Shown piece by piece: positions 28,570-36,590 of a DNA stretch of 64,000 nt. The translations under genes were made by a program, and so were the position numbers. Source of the DNA: an uncultured Caryophanales bacterium (GTDB taxonomy: Bacteria > Bacillota_I > Bacilli_A > Acholeplasmatales > Anaeroplasmataceae); NCBI GenBank assembly GCA_946405105.1, contig CAMJFY010000002.1:1-64000 (forward strand). Direction: 5' to 3'. The number at the start of each line of letters is the position of its first letter. Within the stretch, counting starts at the first letter, position 1. The notes under the pieces were generated by a model that saw only the letters and a program-made list of their open reading frames with translations, ran no database searches and was not told where the DNA came from.

Positions 28570-28961
28570 TGAAGATTGTTATATCAACACATCAAGGAGT
28601 TTTATATAACGAAGAAATTGATTATGTTGTAGTACATGATCAGGATGATGGTGAATATACAATCATGCAAAACCACATTCCTGTTGTATCTGTAATGGAG
28701 GAAGGATATTTAAAGCTTGTAAAAGAAAACAACGAATTATACATATTAGTTGTTTCTGGTATCCTTGAATTCCATGACAATTACTGTACTGTAACTGTTC
28801 AAGAGGCTCAGGCAGGTAGAACCCTTGAATCAACAAAGGTTCATCTAGCTGAGGTTAGAAAGGAACGCCTAGAGAGAAATCGTAAAGAATCAACAGACTT
28901 TACAGAGAAGGAAAAGGAATTACGCAAGCACATTAAAGAGGCTAAGGCCGGAAGACTATAA
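28569..28961 (+). CDS. atpC: F-type ATP synthase subunit epsilon
   Basis: The 130-residue epsilon subunit, with an N-terminal beta-sandwich (residues 1-82) and a helical C-terminal hairpin (about 88-130) that inhibits the rotor in other bacteria. The QNHIPVVSVMEEGYL pattern is family typical. It ends the operon; a terminator follows at once. Confidence 0.94.
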
Positions 28962-28962
28962 A

Positions 28963-28989
28963 AAAAATGCTGTTTCAAACAGCATTTTT
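28963..28989 (+). terminator. Terminator after the ATP synthase operon
   Basis: AAAAATGCTGT pairs with ACAGCATTTTT around a short TTCAA loop; T-run follows. The short DUF1146 gene lies directly behind it and is probably served by read-through. Confidence 0.85.
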
Positions 28990-29006
28990 AATTAAAGGTG
29001 ATAATT

Positions 29007-29225
29007 ATGTTTTTAGACATTACAATTGATTATTATAAAATAACATTCGCATTAATATTTATTCTTGTCTTTGTTGTTGCCTACTATGTAATTTTAGGTT
29101 CTCGCTTTGAAAACTTATTTAAACAAGGTAAAATATGGCAAATAAGAATAGGACAAATATTATTAGCATTTGTTATTGCATATTTAATAACTCAAGGTTT
29201 AATGCTAATATTACCTACATTTTAA
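29007..29225 (+). CDS. DUF1146 (YwzB-like) small membrane protein
   Basis: A 72-residue protein with two helices (about residues 8-28 and 47-67) joined by the family motif FENLFKQGKIWQIRIGQILL. DUF1146 proteins are found directly downstream of the atp operon in many Bacilli, which supports the call; the function is not known. The start at 29007 is chosen because AAAGGTGATAATT stands upstream; an in-frame GTG at 28998 lies within that site. The gene ends one base before the convergent yigZ. Confidence 0.82.
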   Translation: MFLDITIDYYKITFALIFILVFVVAYYVILGSRFENLFKQGKIWQIRIGQILLAFVIAYLITQGLMLILPTF

Positions 29226-29840
29226 TTATTCTACAGGAATCTCAATTACAGATTCCTGTATTTTTTTTAATGAAGTAATATCAATCTTATGCTTATATAA
29301 TAATTCTTCTAAATCATTAGCTATTTCTTTAGCTACTCCAAATGTTATTATTACATCATTAGTAAAAGAAGTATCAATTATATTAATATCCTTTATATTA
29401 ATTAAATTATTATATGATGAATATGATGTTGTTAATACATATTCAGCTATTTCTTTGTTAATATATCTCTTACATTTAGCTAATGCTTCAGAAACAGAAT
29501 TAGAATAAGCTCTAATTAATCCCCCTGCCCCTAAAAGCACACCACCAAAATATCTAGTGACAATAGCTAATATATTAGTCATTTCATTCTGTTTAAGCAC
29601 ATTCATCATTGGCGCACCTGCAGTTTTTTGTGGTTCTCCATCATCACTGCATTTTTGAATATCTTGTGCTTCACCTAATATATATGCATAACAATTATGA
29701 GTGGCATCATAATATTTCTTTCTAACATCCTCTAAAATAGAATTGACCTCATCAACATTGTTTACTCTATATAAATGAGTGATAAATTCACTTTTTTGTA
29801 TTATTATTGTATTTTCAGTTGTTTCTTTGATTTTATACAT
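29226..29840 (-). CDS. yigZ: YigZ/IMPACT-family protein
   Basis: A 204-residue soluble protein of the YigZ (UPF0029/IMPACT) family. The N-terminal domain has the hallmark CSDDGEPQKTAGAPMMNVL (about residues 63-81) and TRYFGGVLLGAGGLIRAY, and a smaller C-terminal ferredoxin-like domain follows from about 135. Relatives are thought to bind RNA or act around translation; the exact role is open. It converges on the DUF1146 gene with no gap and without a terminator of its own. Confidence 0.93.
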   Translation of the reverse strand: MYKIKETTENTIIIQKSEFITHLYRVNNVDEVNSILEDVRKKYYDATHNCYAYILGEAQDIQKCSDDGEPQKTAGAPMMNVLKQNEMTNILAIVTRYFGGVLLGAGGLIRAYSNSVSEALAKCKRYINKEIAEYVLTTSYSSYNNLINIKDINIIDTSFTNDVIITFGVAKEIANDLEELLYKHKIDITSLKKIQESVIEIPVE

Positions 29841-29923
29841 AATATTTTTTCCTCAAGATTAGAATATCACAATAAAATAATTAATTCAATTTTATATTTA
29901 TTAAATATAACCCTATACTTATT

Positions 29924-29952
29924 TTGACTAAAAAATAATATAATGATATAAT
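29924..29952 (+). promoter_or_regulatory. Promoter of cca with very short leader
   Basis: -35 TTGACT (29924-29929), 17-base spacer, -10 TATAAT (29947-29952). The predicted start near 29959 falls on the ribosome-binding site, so the leader would be only about ten bases. Confidence 0.7.
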
Positions 29953-29968
29953 TAAAAAGGTGTTTATG

Positions 29969-31072
29969 ATGAAATATTTAGATAAAGGAATTGAATTAAT
30001 AAACAAAATAAAATCTTACGGTTATGAAGCTTATTTAATAGGTGGATGTGTAAGAGATTTTTTATTAAATATTCAATCAAATGATATAGATATTACAACA
30101 TCAATGCCACTTGAATTACTTAAAAAAGAATTCAAATGTAAAGAAAATGGTCCTAAGTATTTAAGCATAATAATTAAATATGAAGGAATCAATTTTGAGG
30201 TTACTCATTTTAGAAAGGATATCGAATATATTGATAATAGACATCCAATCGTAGAAGAATCAGATAATCTTTTAGAGGATACACTAAGAAGAGATTTTAC
30301 AATCAATGCCTTAGCAATTGATGCCGATAAAAAGATTATCGATTATCATGATGGTTTATCTGATTTAGAAAAAAGACAAATAAAAGCTATAGGTGATCCT
30401 AGAAAAAGATTTGAAGAGGATTCCTTAAGAATTCTTAGAGCCCTTTATTTTGCCGCTAAATTGAATTTTAGCATAGAAGACAATACATTAGAGGCAATTA
30501 AGGAAAAGGCTCATTTATTGTCAAATTTATCTAATGATAGAATATATGAATATTTTACAAAAATATTATCTGCCAAAACAAAAAGAGGAGTAGATTATAT
30601 TGTAAAATATGACCTATTTAGATATATCCCAGATTTTAAAGATTGGTTTAATGCGACAGGATATGGATATACAGAAGATGAATTAGTATATTTTTATTAT
30701 TTAAAATATAATAAATTTCCTGTTATAGTTACTAAGTTAGAAAAGAAATTATGTTTATCATTAGCTGAGCTAGTTAAAAATGGTTATTCTGATTATGCAT
30801 TATATAAGTATCAGGATACAGTTTATAAGCTAGGAACTATTTTTGATAAATTAGGTGTTAGCTCAAAGGATTTGAAACAAAGAATTAATGAATTACCAAT
30901 TAGAAGGGATTCAGATCTTGCAGTATCAAAGCTTGAAATAACAGAATATTTTGAAGCAAATTATAAATCAGCAGCAGTAAACGAAATTATTAGTTCTATC
31001 GTATCTAGAAAATTAAAAAACGATAGATTATCAATATTAAAGTATATTGAGGTACTTAAAAATGCAAGGTAA
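29969..31072 (+). CDS. cca: CCA-adding tRNA nucleotidyltransferase
   Basis: A class II nucleotidyltransferase, 367 residues, that adds or repairs the CCA end of tRNA. The head domain has GGCVRDFLL and DIDITTS (the metal-binding Asp pair), then the RRDFTINALAID and RFEEDSLRILRALYFAAK motifs that select bases. The start at 29969 lies six bases after AGGTG; ATG 29966 is also possible. Its 3' end overlaps the pullulanase start by 11 bases, so the two are co-transcribed with yhaM. Confidence 0.94.
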   Translation: MKYLDKGIELINKIKSYGYEAYLIGGCVRDFLLNIQSNDIDITTSMPLELLKKEFKCKENGPKYLSIIIKYEGINFEVTHFRKDIEYIDNRHPIVEESDNLLEDTLRRDFTINALAIDADKKIIDYHDGLSDLEKRQIKAIGDPRKRFEEDSLRILRALYFAAKLNFSIEDNTLEAIKEKAHLLSNLSNDRIYEYFTKILSAKTKRGVDYIVKYDLFRYIPDFKDWFNATGYGYTEDELVYFYYLKYNKFPVIVTKLEKKLCLSLAELVKNGYSDYALYKYQDTVYKLGTIFDKLGVSSKDLKQRINELPIRRDSDLAVSKLEITEYFEANYKSAAVNEIISSIVSRKLKNDRLSILKYIEVLKNAR

Positions 31073-33137
31073 GATAGAAGCTTATATTGATTCCTATGAT
31101 TTTATAACAATTTTAATAGATAGGTCTATTAAGTTTGACGACAAGGAATTCTATCTTGTTGAAAATAATAAATCACAGGAATTGGAAATAATAAATTGCA
31201 TAGACGAAGGAGACTTCTTTAAATATCTTGTTAGATTCATCCCAACAATAGAATTACAAAAGGATTATATTATTAAGGATGAAAATGATAATAATACATT
31301 ACTTAGAAGTGGCTCTATTATTAGAGAAAAGAAATTTGAAGATATTTATTATTATGATGGTCCATTAGGAGTTGATTATTCTAAAGAAAGAACAATATTT
31401 AGAATTTGGTCTCCAGTGGCTAAAGAGATATATATTGAATTAAACAAAAAAAATAAATCTGAAAAGCATGTATTAAAATATAAATCAAAGGGCTTATGGG
31501 AGGTTACTGTCAAGGGTGACCTAGATTCTGTTGGCTACCTATATTTTGTTAGAGTATTTGATAGATTTATTAGAATAAATGATCCATACGCTATAGCGGC
31601 AGGAGCTAATGCGAATATTAATTATGTTATTAATCCTGAAAAGCTATATAAGCCAAAAAATAAAAAACCAGAATTCTCTGGAAATTATTGTGATGCCATC
31701 ATTTATGAGGCATCAGTTAGAGATTTCACTCAGGGTGTTGAAGGAAAATATAATGGCACATATTTAGGTATGCTTGATGATTTTGTTGATTCTAATGACG
31801 AGCCTAGAGGTTTAAAATATATTGCATCACTTGGGGTTACTCACCTTCAATTGTTACCAGTATTTGATTTTGGTGGGGTTAACGACCTAGATAAGGATGT
31901 AGAATACAACTGGGGATATAACCCTGTTGAATATTTTGTTCCATCAGGCTGGTATTCAACAAACCCTAATGATCCATATAAAAGAATTAATGAATTATTA
32001 GAGCTTATAGATGCAGCACATGGCTTAGGCTTAAGAATTAATTATGATGTAGTATTTAATCATGTATATAAGCATGAGCTATTCGCATTTGATAATTTAG
32101 TTCCTGGATATTTCTATAGAGTAGAAGCAAATGGCTCATTATCTAATTCATCAGGCTGTGGCAATGTTATTGCTTCAGAAAGATTAATGGCTAGAAGATT
32201 TATTAAGGACGTATTAATTTATGTTACTAAGGTATTTCAAGCTTCAGGCTTTAGATTTGATTTAATGGGTCTATTAGATATAGATACATTAAATGAGGCA
32301 TATGAAGAAATATCTAAGATAGATAATACAATTATGGTATATGGCGAGGGCTGGAATATGATGAACCCACTTCCAGATGAGAAGAGAGCACATATGTATA
32401 ACCACCACAGGCTACCACATTATGCATTCTTCAATGATCGCTTTAGAGATTATATTAGAGGTGGTCAATGGAATAAAACCCAAGGCTTCGCCTTAGGTAA
32501 TGAAAGAAGCATATTCGACCTAAATCATTTAATCATGGGCTCATGTATTGATTATTACAAATTTGATGAGCCAACTAGAAGCATCAATTATGTAGAATGC
32601 CATGATAATTATACATTCTATGATTATTGTAAATATTATAGCTCTATGGATGAAAAGCTAATAAAGAACGCAGCTAAGCTAGCTTTAGAGATAGTATTAA
32701 TATCAGAGGGCGTTCCATTTATTCATGCTGGTCAGGAATTTTATAGAACTAAGATGGGTATAGAGAATTCATATAATTCATCTGATAAGATAAATAAAAT
32801 AGATTATTTTAGAAGAAATAAATATATTTCTAATGTAGATACAGTAAGAGATTTAATCGCCATTAGAAAGGAATTTAAGCTATTTAGATTATCTAACCAC
32901 AAGGATATTGAAAATATGGTTCATCCACTAGATGGTATTACATCTGGTAAAACTACAGGATTATTCTTTGAGGATAGCACTGATAAGATGATATTATATG
33001 TAAAAAATGATTATAATGATAGTCAGCTATATTCAAATGGATATTCATTAATATTTGATGGTAAGAGAAGATGTAATCAATTAAAGGATGAATATATATT
33101 TAAGCAGCCTGGTATTTATATCTTTAGAAAGGAATAA
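31062..33137 (+). CDS. pulA: Type I pullulanase (GH13), cytoplasmic
   Basis: A 691-residue debranching enzyme that cuts alpha-1,6 links of glycogen, pullulan or limit dextrins. A family-specific N-terminal domain (about 1-90) precedes a CBM48-like domain (about 100-195) and a GH13 barrel. The pullulanase signature YNWGYNP is at about 283-289, region I DVVFNHVY near 329, nucleophile D400 in GFRFDLMG, acid E429 in VYGEGW and the third Asp in ECHDNYTF. There is no signal peptide, so it probably works on internal glycogen or imported malto-oligosaccharides. The start at 31062 follows GAGG; an earlier in-frame ATG at 31047 is within cca. Confidence 0.94.
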   Translation: MQGKIEAYIDSYDFITILIDRSIKFDDKEFYLVENNKSQELEIINCIDEGDFFKYLVRFIPTIELQKDYIIKDENDNNTLLRSGSIIREKKFEDIYYYDGPLGVDYSKERTIFRIWSPVAKEIYIELNKKNKSEKHVLKYKSKGLWEVTVKGDLDSVGYLYFVRVFDRFIRINDPYAIAAGANANINYVINPEKLYKPKNKKPEFSGNYCDAIIYEASVRDFTQGVEGKYNGTYLGMLDDFVDSNDEPRGLKYIASLGVTHLQLLPVFDFGGVNDLDKDVEYNWGYNPVEYFVPSGWYSTNPNDPYKRINELLELIDAAHGLGLRINYDVVFNHVYKHELFAFDNLVPGYFYRVEANGSLSNSSGCGNVIASERLMARRFIKDVLIYVTKVFQASGFRFDLMGLLDIDTLNEAYEEISKIDNTIMVYGEGWNMMNPLPDEKRAHMYNHHRLPHYAFFNDRFRDYIRGGQWNKTQGFALGNERSIFDLNHLIMGSCIDYYKFDEPTRSINYVECHDNYTFYDYCKYYSSMDEKLIKNAAKLALEIVLISEGVPFIHAGQEFYRTKMGIENSYNSSDKINKIDYFRRNKYISNVDTVRDLIAIRKEFKLFRLSNHKDIENMVHPLDGITSGKTTGLFFEDSTDKMILYVKNDYNDSQLYSNGYSLIFDGKRRCNQLKDEYIFKQPGIYIFRKE

Positions 33138-33142
33138 TAAAA

Positions 33143-34033
33143 ATGGAATTAGTAGGAGTAGTAACATCAATTAATTCATCAGATGGAATGCTAAATTTAA
33201 TAGTTTCTGATAAGGATAGAAATATCACTAATTTAAAGATATCTAGTGAGGATGGTAAATCTATTAAAATCGGTGGTGCATATTTATTCCAATATGAAGA
33301 ATTCAAAGGCACTGAAAGAATATCTAATAAGGTTACTAAATTCACTGATGTTAATGAACTAGAATTAAAAGAAAGAGACAAAGCATTAAGATCATTATAT
33401 AGATTTTCTCCATTTGATTTAGAATATGCAGAAAAAGAAATAAAAAAATATATCAATAAAATTGATAATGATATTATTAAAGATATTACAAATCATTTAA
33501 TAAGAAAATATTATGATCAATATTTCGTATATCCTGCAGCATCTAAGATGCATCATGCCTACATTGGTGGTCTTGCCCACCATTGTATAGGAATGCTTCA
33601 TATGAGTGAAGGATTTATAGAAAATTATGATTACCTAGATAAAAATTATATTTATGCAGGTATCATTTTACACGATATTGGTAAAGCAATTGAATTATCA
33701 GGTAATGTTAATACTGAATATACAATCAAAGGTCAGCTATTAGGCCACTTAGTTTTAGGCGCAATGGAAATCTCAGAGGCAGCTAAAACATTAGGTTATG
33801 AAAATAGTGAGGAGGCAATGATTTTAGAGCATATGCTAATAAGCCATCATGGTGTTCCTCAATTTGGTTCTCCTAAGAAGCCAATGACTGCAGAAGCATT
33901 AGTATTATGGTATATTGATACAATTGATTCTAAATTTAGAGTCTTAGGTGATGAATTAAAGAAAACAGACAATGGTTCATTTACTGAATCTATTGGAGTA
34001 ATAGATAAAAGTAAGATTTATAAGCCTAGATAA
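33143..34033 (+). CDS. yhaM: YhaM-family 3'-5' exoribonuclease
   Basis: A 296-residue nuclease with an N-terminal OB-fold (about 1-95) and an HD hydrolase domain. Metal ligands are visible in SKMHHAYIGGLAHH, ILHDIGKA (the HD pair) and LISHHG. Relatives trim RNA and single-stranded DNA. It starts five bases after pulA and ends before a terminator, forming the last gene of the cca-pulA-yhaM unit; the link is probably only co-transcription. Confidence 0.92.
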   Translation: MELVGVVTSINSSDGMLNLIVSDKDRNITNLKISSEDGKSIKIGGAYLFQYEEFKGTERISNKVTKFTDVNELELKERDKALRSLYRFSPFDLEYAEKEIKKYINKIDNDIIKDITNHLIRKYYDQYFVYPAASKMHHAYIGGLAHHCIGMLHMSEGFIENYDYLDKNYIYAGIILHDIGKAIELSGNVNTEYTIKGQLLGHLVLGAMEISEAAKTLGYENSEEAMILEHMLISHHGVPQFGSPKKPMTAEALVLWYIDTIDSKFRVLGDELKKTDNGSFTESIGVIDKSKIYKPR

Positions 34034-34038
34034 AAGAA

Positions 34039-34064
34039 ATGCACGTTTAGTGTGCATTTTTTTC
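34039..34064 (+). terminator. Terminator after yhaM
   Basis: ATGCAC (34039-34044) pairs with GTGCAT (34052-34057), followed by seven T residues. Confidence 0.8.
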
Positions 34065-34112
34065 TTTCTTTTTTTGTGTTATAATATTTATAAAGGATTG
34101 TGATTCTAGCCT

Positions 34113-35198
34113 ATGATAAAAAGAATAATTAAATTTATTAAATCAAAATTAGATGGTGCGAATGAAGAAAGAATAAGGTTTCAATTTTTAATTGTATATA
34201 TTATACTTGGAACTGTTTCTTTGGTTATGACATTAATTAATTTTATTACTGGATATAAGCTATTAATGTTTCAAACATTATTCTTTTCTATTGGTTTAAT
34301 AATTAATATCATTTTATTTTTTATAAATAAAAAATGCGAATTTGTAGCTAGATTATTCTTTTTCTTGGAAATAATTGCTTTATTTACATCATTTGTTATA
34401 ATTGGCGAGCCAGAAGGTTTTGCCGCTATATGGTGCGCTCTATTACCAGCATGTGGACTATTATTATATGGAAAGAAATATGGTTCTATATTATCTCTTA
34501 TCATGTTATTAATCCTAATATTTTTCTATTGGATACCATTTGGTAATTCATTATTAAGATATGAATATACTGAAAGCTTTAAGCTAAGATTCCCAATCCT
34601 ATATATTGCCTTTTTCAGTGTAGGATTAGTTCTAGAAACTATCCTTGTATATACTCAAAATGAATTAAATAAATCTAAAGAAAAATATAAGAAGCTATCA
34701 TACCATGATGGCTTAACTGGATTATTAAATGAAAGAAGCTATTTTGAAGAAATAGAAAAGCTTAATATTTTAACTGAGCATAAAAAGGATGATTATATTG
34801 TCATGGTAATGGATTTAAATGGCTTAAAGCTAACAAATGATAAATATGGTCATCATTTCGGATGCCATTTAGTTGTCCTAACAGGTCAAATCCTACAATC
34901 TATTTTTAAAGATTCATTAGTTTTCCATGTTGGTGGAGATGAATTTCAAGCAATCATTAAAGGTGAGGATTTGAATAGATTTGATGAAATATTAAAAGAA
35001 ATAGATGAAAAGCTATTATATAGAAAAATAGATTATAAGAATCATGAATTATTATTATCTGTAGCATATGGATATGCGAGAAGTAATCATTCTAGCCCAT
35101 ATCATGAATTATTTGAGATAGCTGATAAAATGCTATATGCAAATAAAAAAGAGATGAAGAAAAAATATAATATCCCTAATCGAGCTAATACAGATTAA
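34113..35198 (+). CDS. Membrane diguanylate cyclase (GGDEF)
   Basis: A 361-residue protein with about six membrane helices (residues 20-185) and a cytoplasmic GGDEF domain (about 195-355) that makes cyclic di-GMP from GTP. The active site is intact as VGGDEF, with DGLTGLLNERSY and MDLNGLKLTND as the other family marks. The RxxD product-inhibition site is missing, since FKDSLVFHV precedes GGDEF. The membrane part shows no named sensor domain. The start has only a weak ribosome-binding site; AAGGA lies about 15 bases upstream. Confidence 0.9.
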   Translation: MIKRIIKFIKSKLDGANEERIRFQFLIVYIILGTVSLVMTLINFITGYKLLMFQTLFFSIGLIINIILFFINKKCEFVARLFFFLEIIALFTSFVIIGEPEGFAAIWCALLPACGLLLYGKKYGSILSLIMLLILIFFYWIPFGNSLLRYEYTESFKLRFPILYIAFFSVGLVLETILVYTQNELNKSKEKYKKLSYHDGLTGLLNERSYFEEIEKLNILTEHKKDDYIVMVMDLNGLKLTNDKYGHHFGCHLVVLTGQILQSIFKDSLVFHVGGDEFQAIIKGEDLNRFDEILKEIDEKLLYRKIDYKNHELLLSVAYGYARSNHSSPYHELFEIADKMLYANKKEMKKKYNIPNRANTD

Positions 35199-35202
35199 GC
35201 AT

Positions 35203-35234
35203 AGCACCTAAGATTATTCTTAAGGTGCTTTTTT
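35203..35234 (+). terminator. Terminator after the GGDEF gene
   Basis: AGCACCT-AAG pairs with CTTAAGGTGCT with a one-base bulge, followed by a T-run. Confidence 0.75.
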
Positions 35235-35263
35235 GTTTATTAAAATATTAATTTTTTTCGTAG

Positions 35264-35292
35264 TTGAAAATCAAACTAAATTAATATATAAT
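35264..35292 (+). promoter_or_regulatory. Promoter of the pheST leader
   Basis: -35 TTGAAA (35264-35269), 17-base spacer, -10 TATAAT (35287-35292). Confidence 0.75.
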
Positions 35293-35309
35293 TATTGTGT
35301 TTATAAAAT

Positions 35310-35533
35310 GATGATGAGGGACATGGTAGATTGTATTCTTCAAGAGAGAGGATTAGCTGGTGAAATATCCTTAAGATAAGATCTATGAATTCACCTTCGG
35401 AATGGCACCAATCCTGCCCGTATTGCCGCGTTAAGGCTTAATGAGTGCTGTATATGTATTTTTACATTTATACAGAATTAAGGTGGTACCGCGTTCATTC
35501 GTCCTTAAGATGATAAATCTTAAGGATTTTTTT
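35310..35533 (+). promoter_or_regulatory. T-box riboswitch, phenylalanine-specific
   Basis: The leader contains the T-box sequence AAGGTGGTACCGCG (35480-35493), which pairs with the tRNA acceptor end, and a stem I with GGATTAGCTGGTGAAAT. The likely specifier codon is TTC (Phe) at 35390-35392, followed by the expected A. The terminator is TCCTTAAGA (35502-35510) with TCTTAAGGA (35518-35526) and a T-run. Uncharged tRNA-Phe should stabilise the antiterminator and turn on pheST. Confidence 0.93.
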
Positions 35534-35548
35534 ATTTAAGGAGGACAT

Positions 35549-36589
35549 ATGACAGAATTAGAAAAGCTAAATCAGATTCCTGAGGATGTTGAAAAAGAAT
35601 TAAAGGGTATTGATGATTTAAATCAATTACAGCAAAAGAAGGCTTTATTCCTTGGAAAGAAGGGCCCATTTGCTGAAATAATGAATAACATGAAGAATTT
35701 AGGTGCAGATGCTAAAAAAGAAATTGGTATGGCAACTAATAAGATTAAGCAAGCAATTGAAGCTAAATTCGAAGAAAAGAGAAAAGCAATTGAGGATGCT
35801 ATAATCCAAAAGAAGCTAGAGCAAGAAAAGATTGATGTTACACTTCCAGGTGTAGCACTACCTGTAGGTGGAATTCATCCTTTAATGCAAACAGTAATGG
35901 ATTTAGAGGATTTATATATTTCTATGGGATATAGCGTTGCTGAAGGACCAGAAATTGAAACAGATGAATTCTGTTTCGAAAAGCTTAATTTACCTAAGGG
36001 TCATCCAGCAAGAGATATGCAAGATACATTCTATATTAATCCAGAATTATTATTAAGAAGCCAAACTTCACCAGTTCAAGTTAGAACAATGCTTGAAAAG
36101 AAGGGTGAGCCTATTAAGATTATTTGTCCTGGTAAGGTATATAGAAGAGATGCAGATGATGCAACTCATTCTCATCAATTCATGCAATGTGAGGGTCTAG
36201 TATTAGGACCAAATATTACATTAGCTGATTTAAAGGGTGCATTACTTGAAATGGCAAGAAAGATGTTTGATAAGGATAGAAAGATTAGACTTCGTCCTTC
36301 ATTCTTCCCATTCACTGAGCCATCAGTAGAGGTAGATGTATCTTGTGGTATTTGTGGTGGTAAGGGCTGCTCAACTTGTAAGAACTCTGGTTGGATTGAA
36401 ATTCTAGGTGCTGGTATGGTTAATGATAACGTACTTCGTATGTCTGGATATGATCCTAAGAAGATTCAAGGCTTCGCATTTGGTATCGGTGTTGAAAGAA
36501 TTGCGATGCTAAAATATAAGATTGATGATATTAGAAATTTCTATATCAACGATGTTAGATTTTTAAATCAGTTCAAGGAGGAAAAATAA
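35549..36589 (+). CDS. pheS: Phenylalanyl-tRNA synthetase alpha subunit
   Basis: The 346-residue catalytic subunit that charges tRNA-Phe. A coiled-coil N terminus (about 1-90) is followed by the class II core: motif 2 region [19 protein letters not shown] and motif 3 [28 protein letters not shown] insertion (about 264-281) has four or more Cys and looks like a metal knuckle, as in many bacterial PheS. AGGAGG precedes the ATG. pheT follows after one base. Confidence 0.98.
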   Translation: MTELEKLNQIPEDVEKELKGIDDLNQLQQKKALFLGKKGPFAEIMNNMKNLGADAKKEIGMATNKIKQAIEAKFEEKRKAIEDAIIQKKLEQEKIDVTLPGVALPVGGIHPLMQTVMDLEDLYISMGYSVAEGPEIETDEFCFEKLNLPKGHPARDMQDTFYINPELLLRSQTSPVQVRTMLEKKGEPIKIICPGKVYRRDADDATHSHQFMQCEGLVLGPNITLADLKGALLEMARKMFDKDRKIRLRPSFFPFTEPSVEVDVSCGICGGKGCSTCKNSGWIEILGAGMVNDNVLRMSGYDPKKIQGFAFGIGVERIAMLKYKIDDIRNFYINDVRFLNQFKEEK

Positions 36590-36590
36590 G

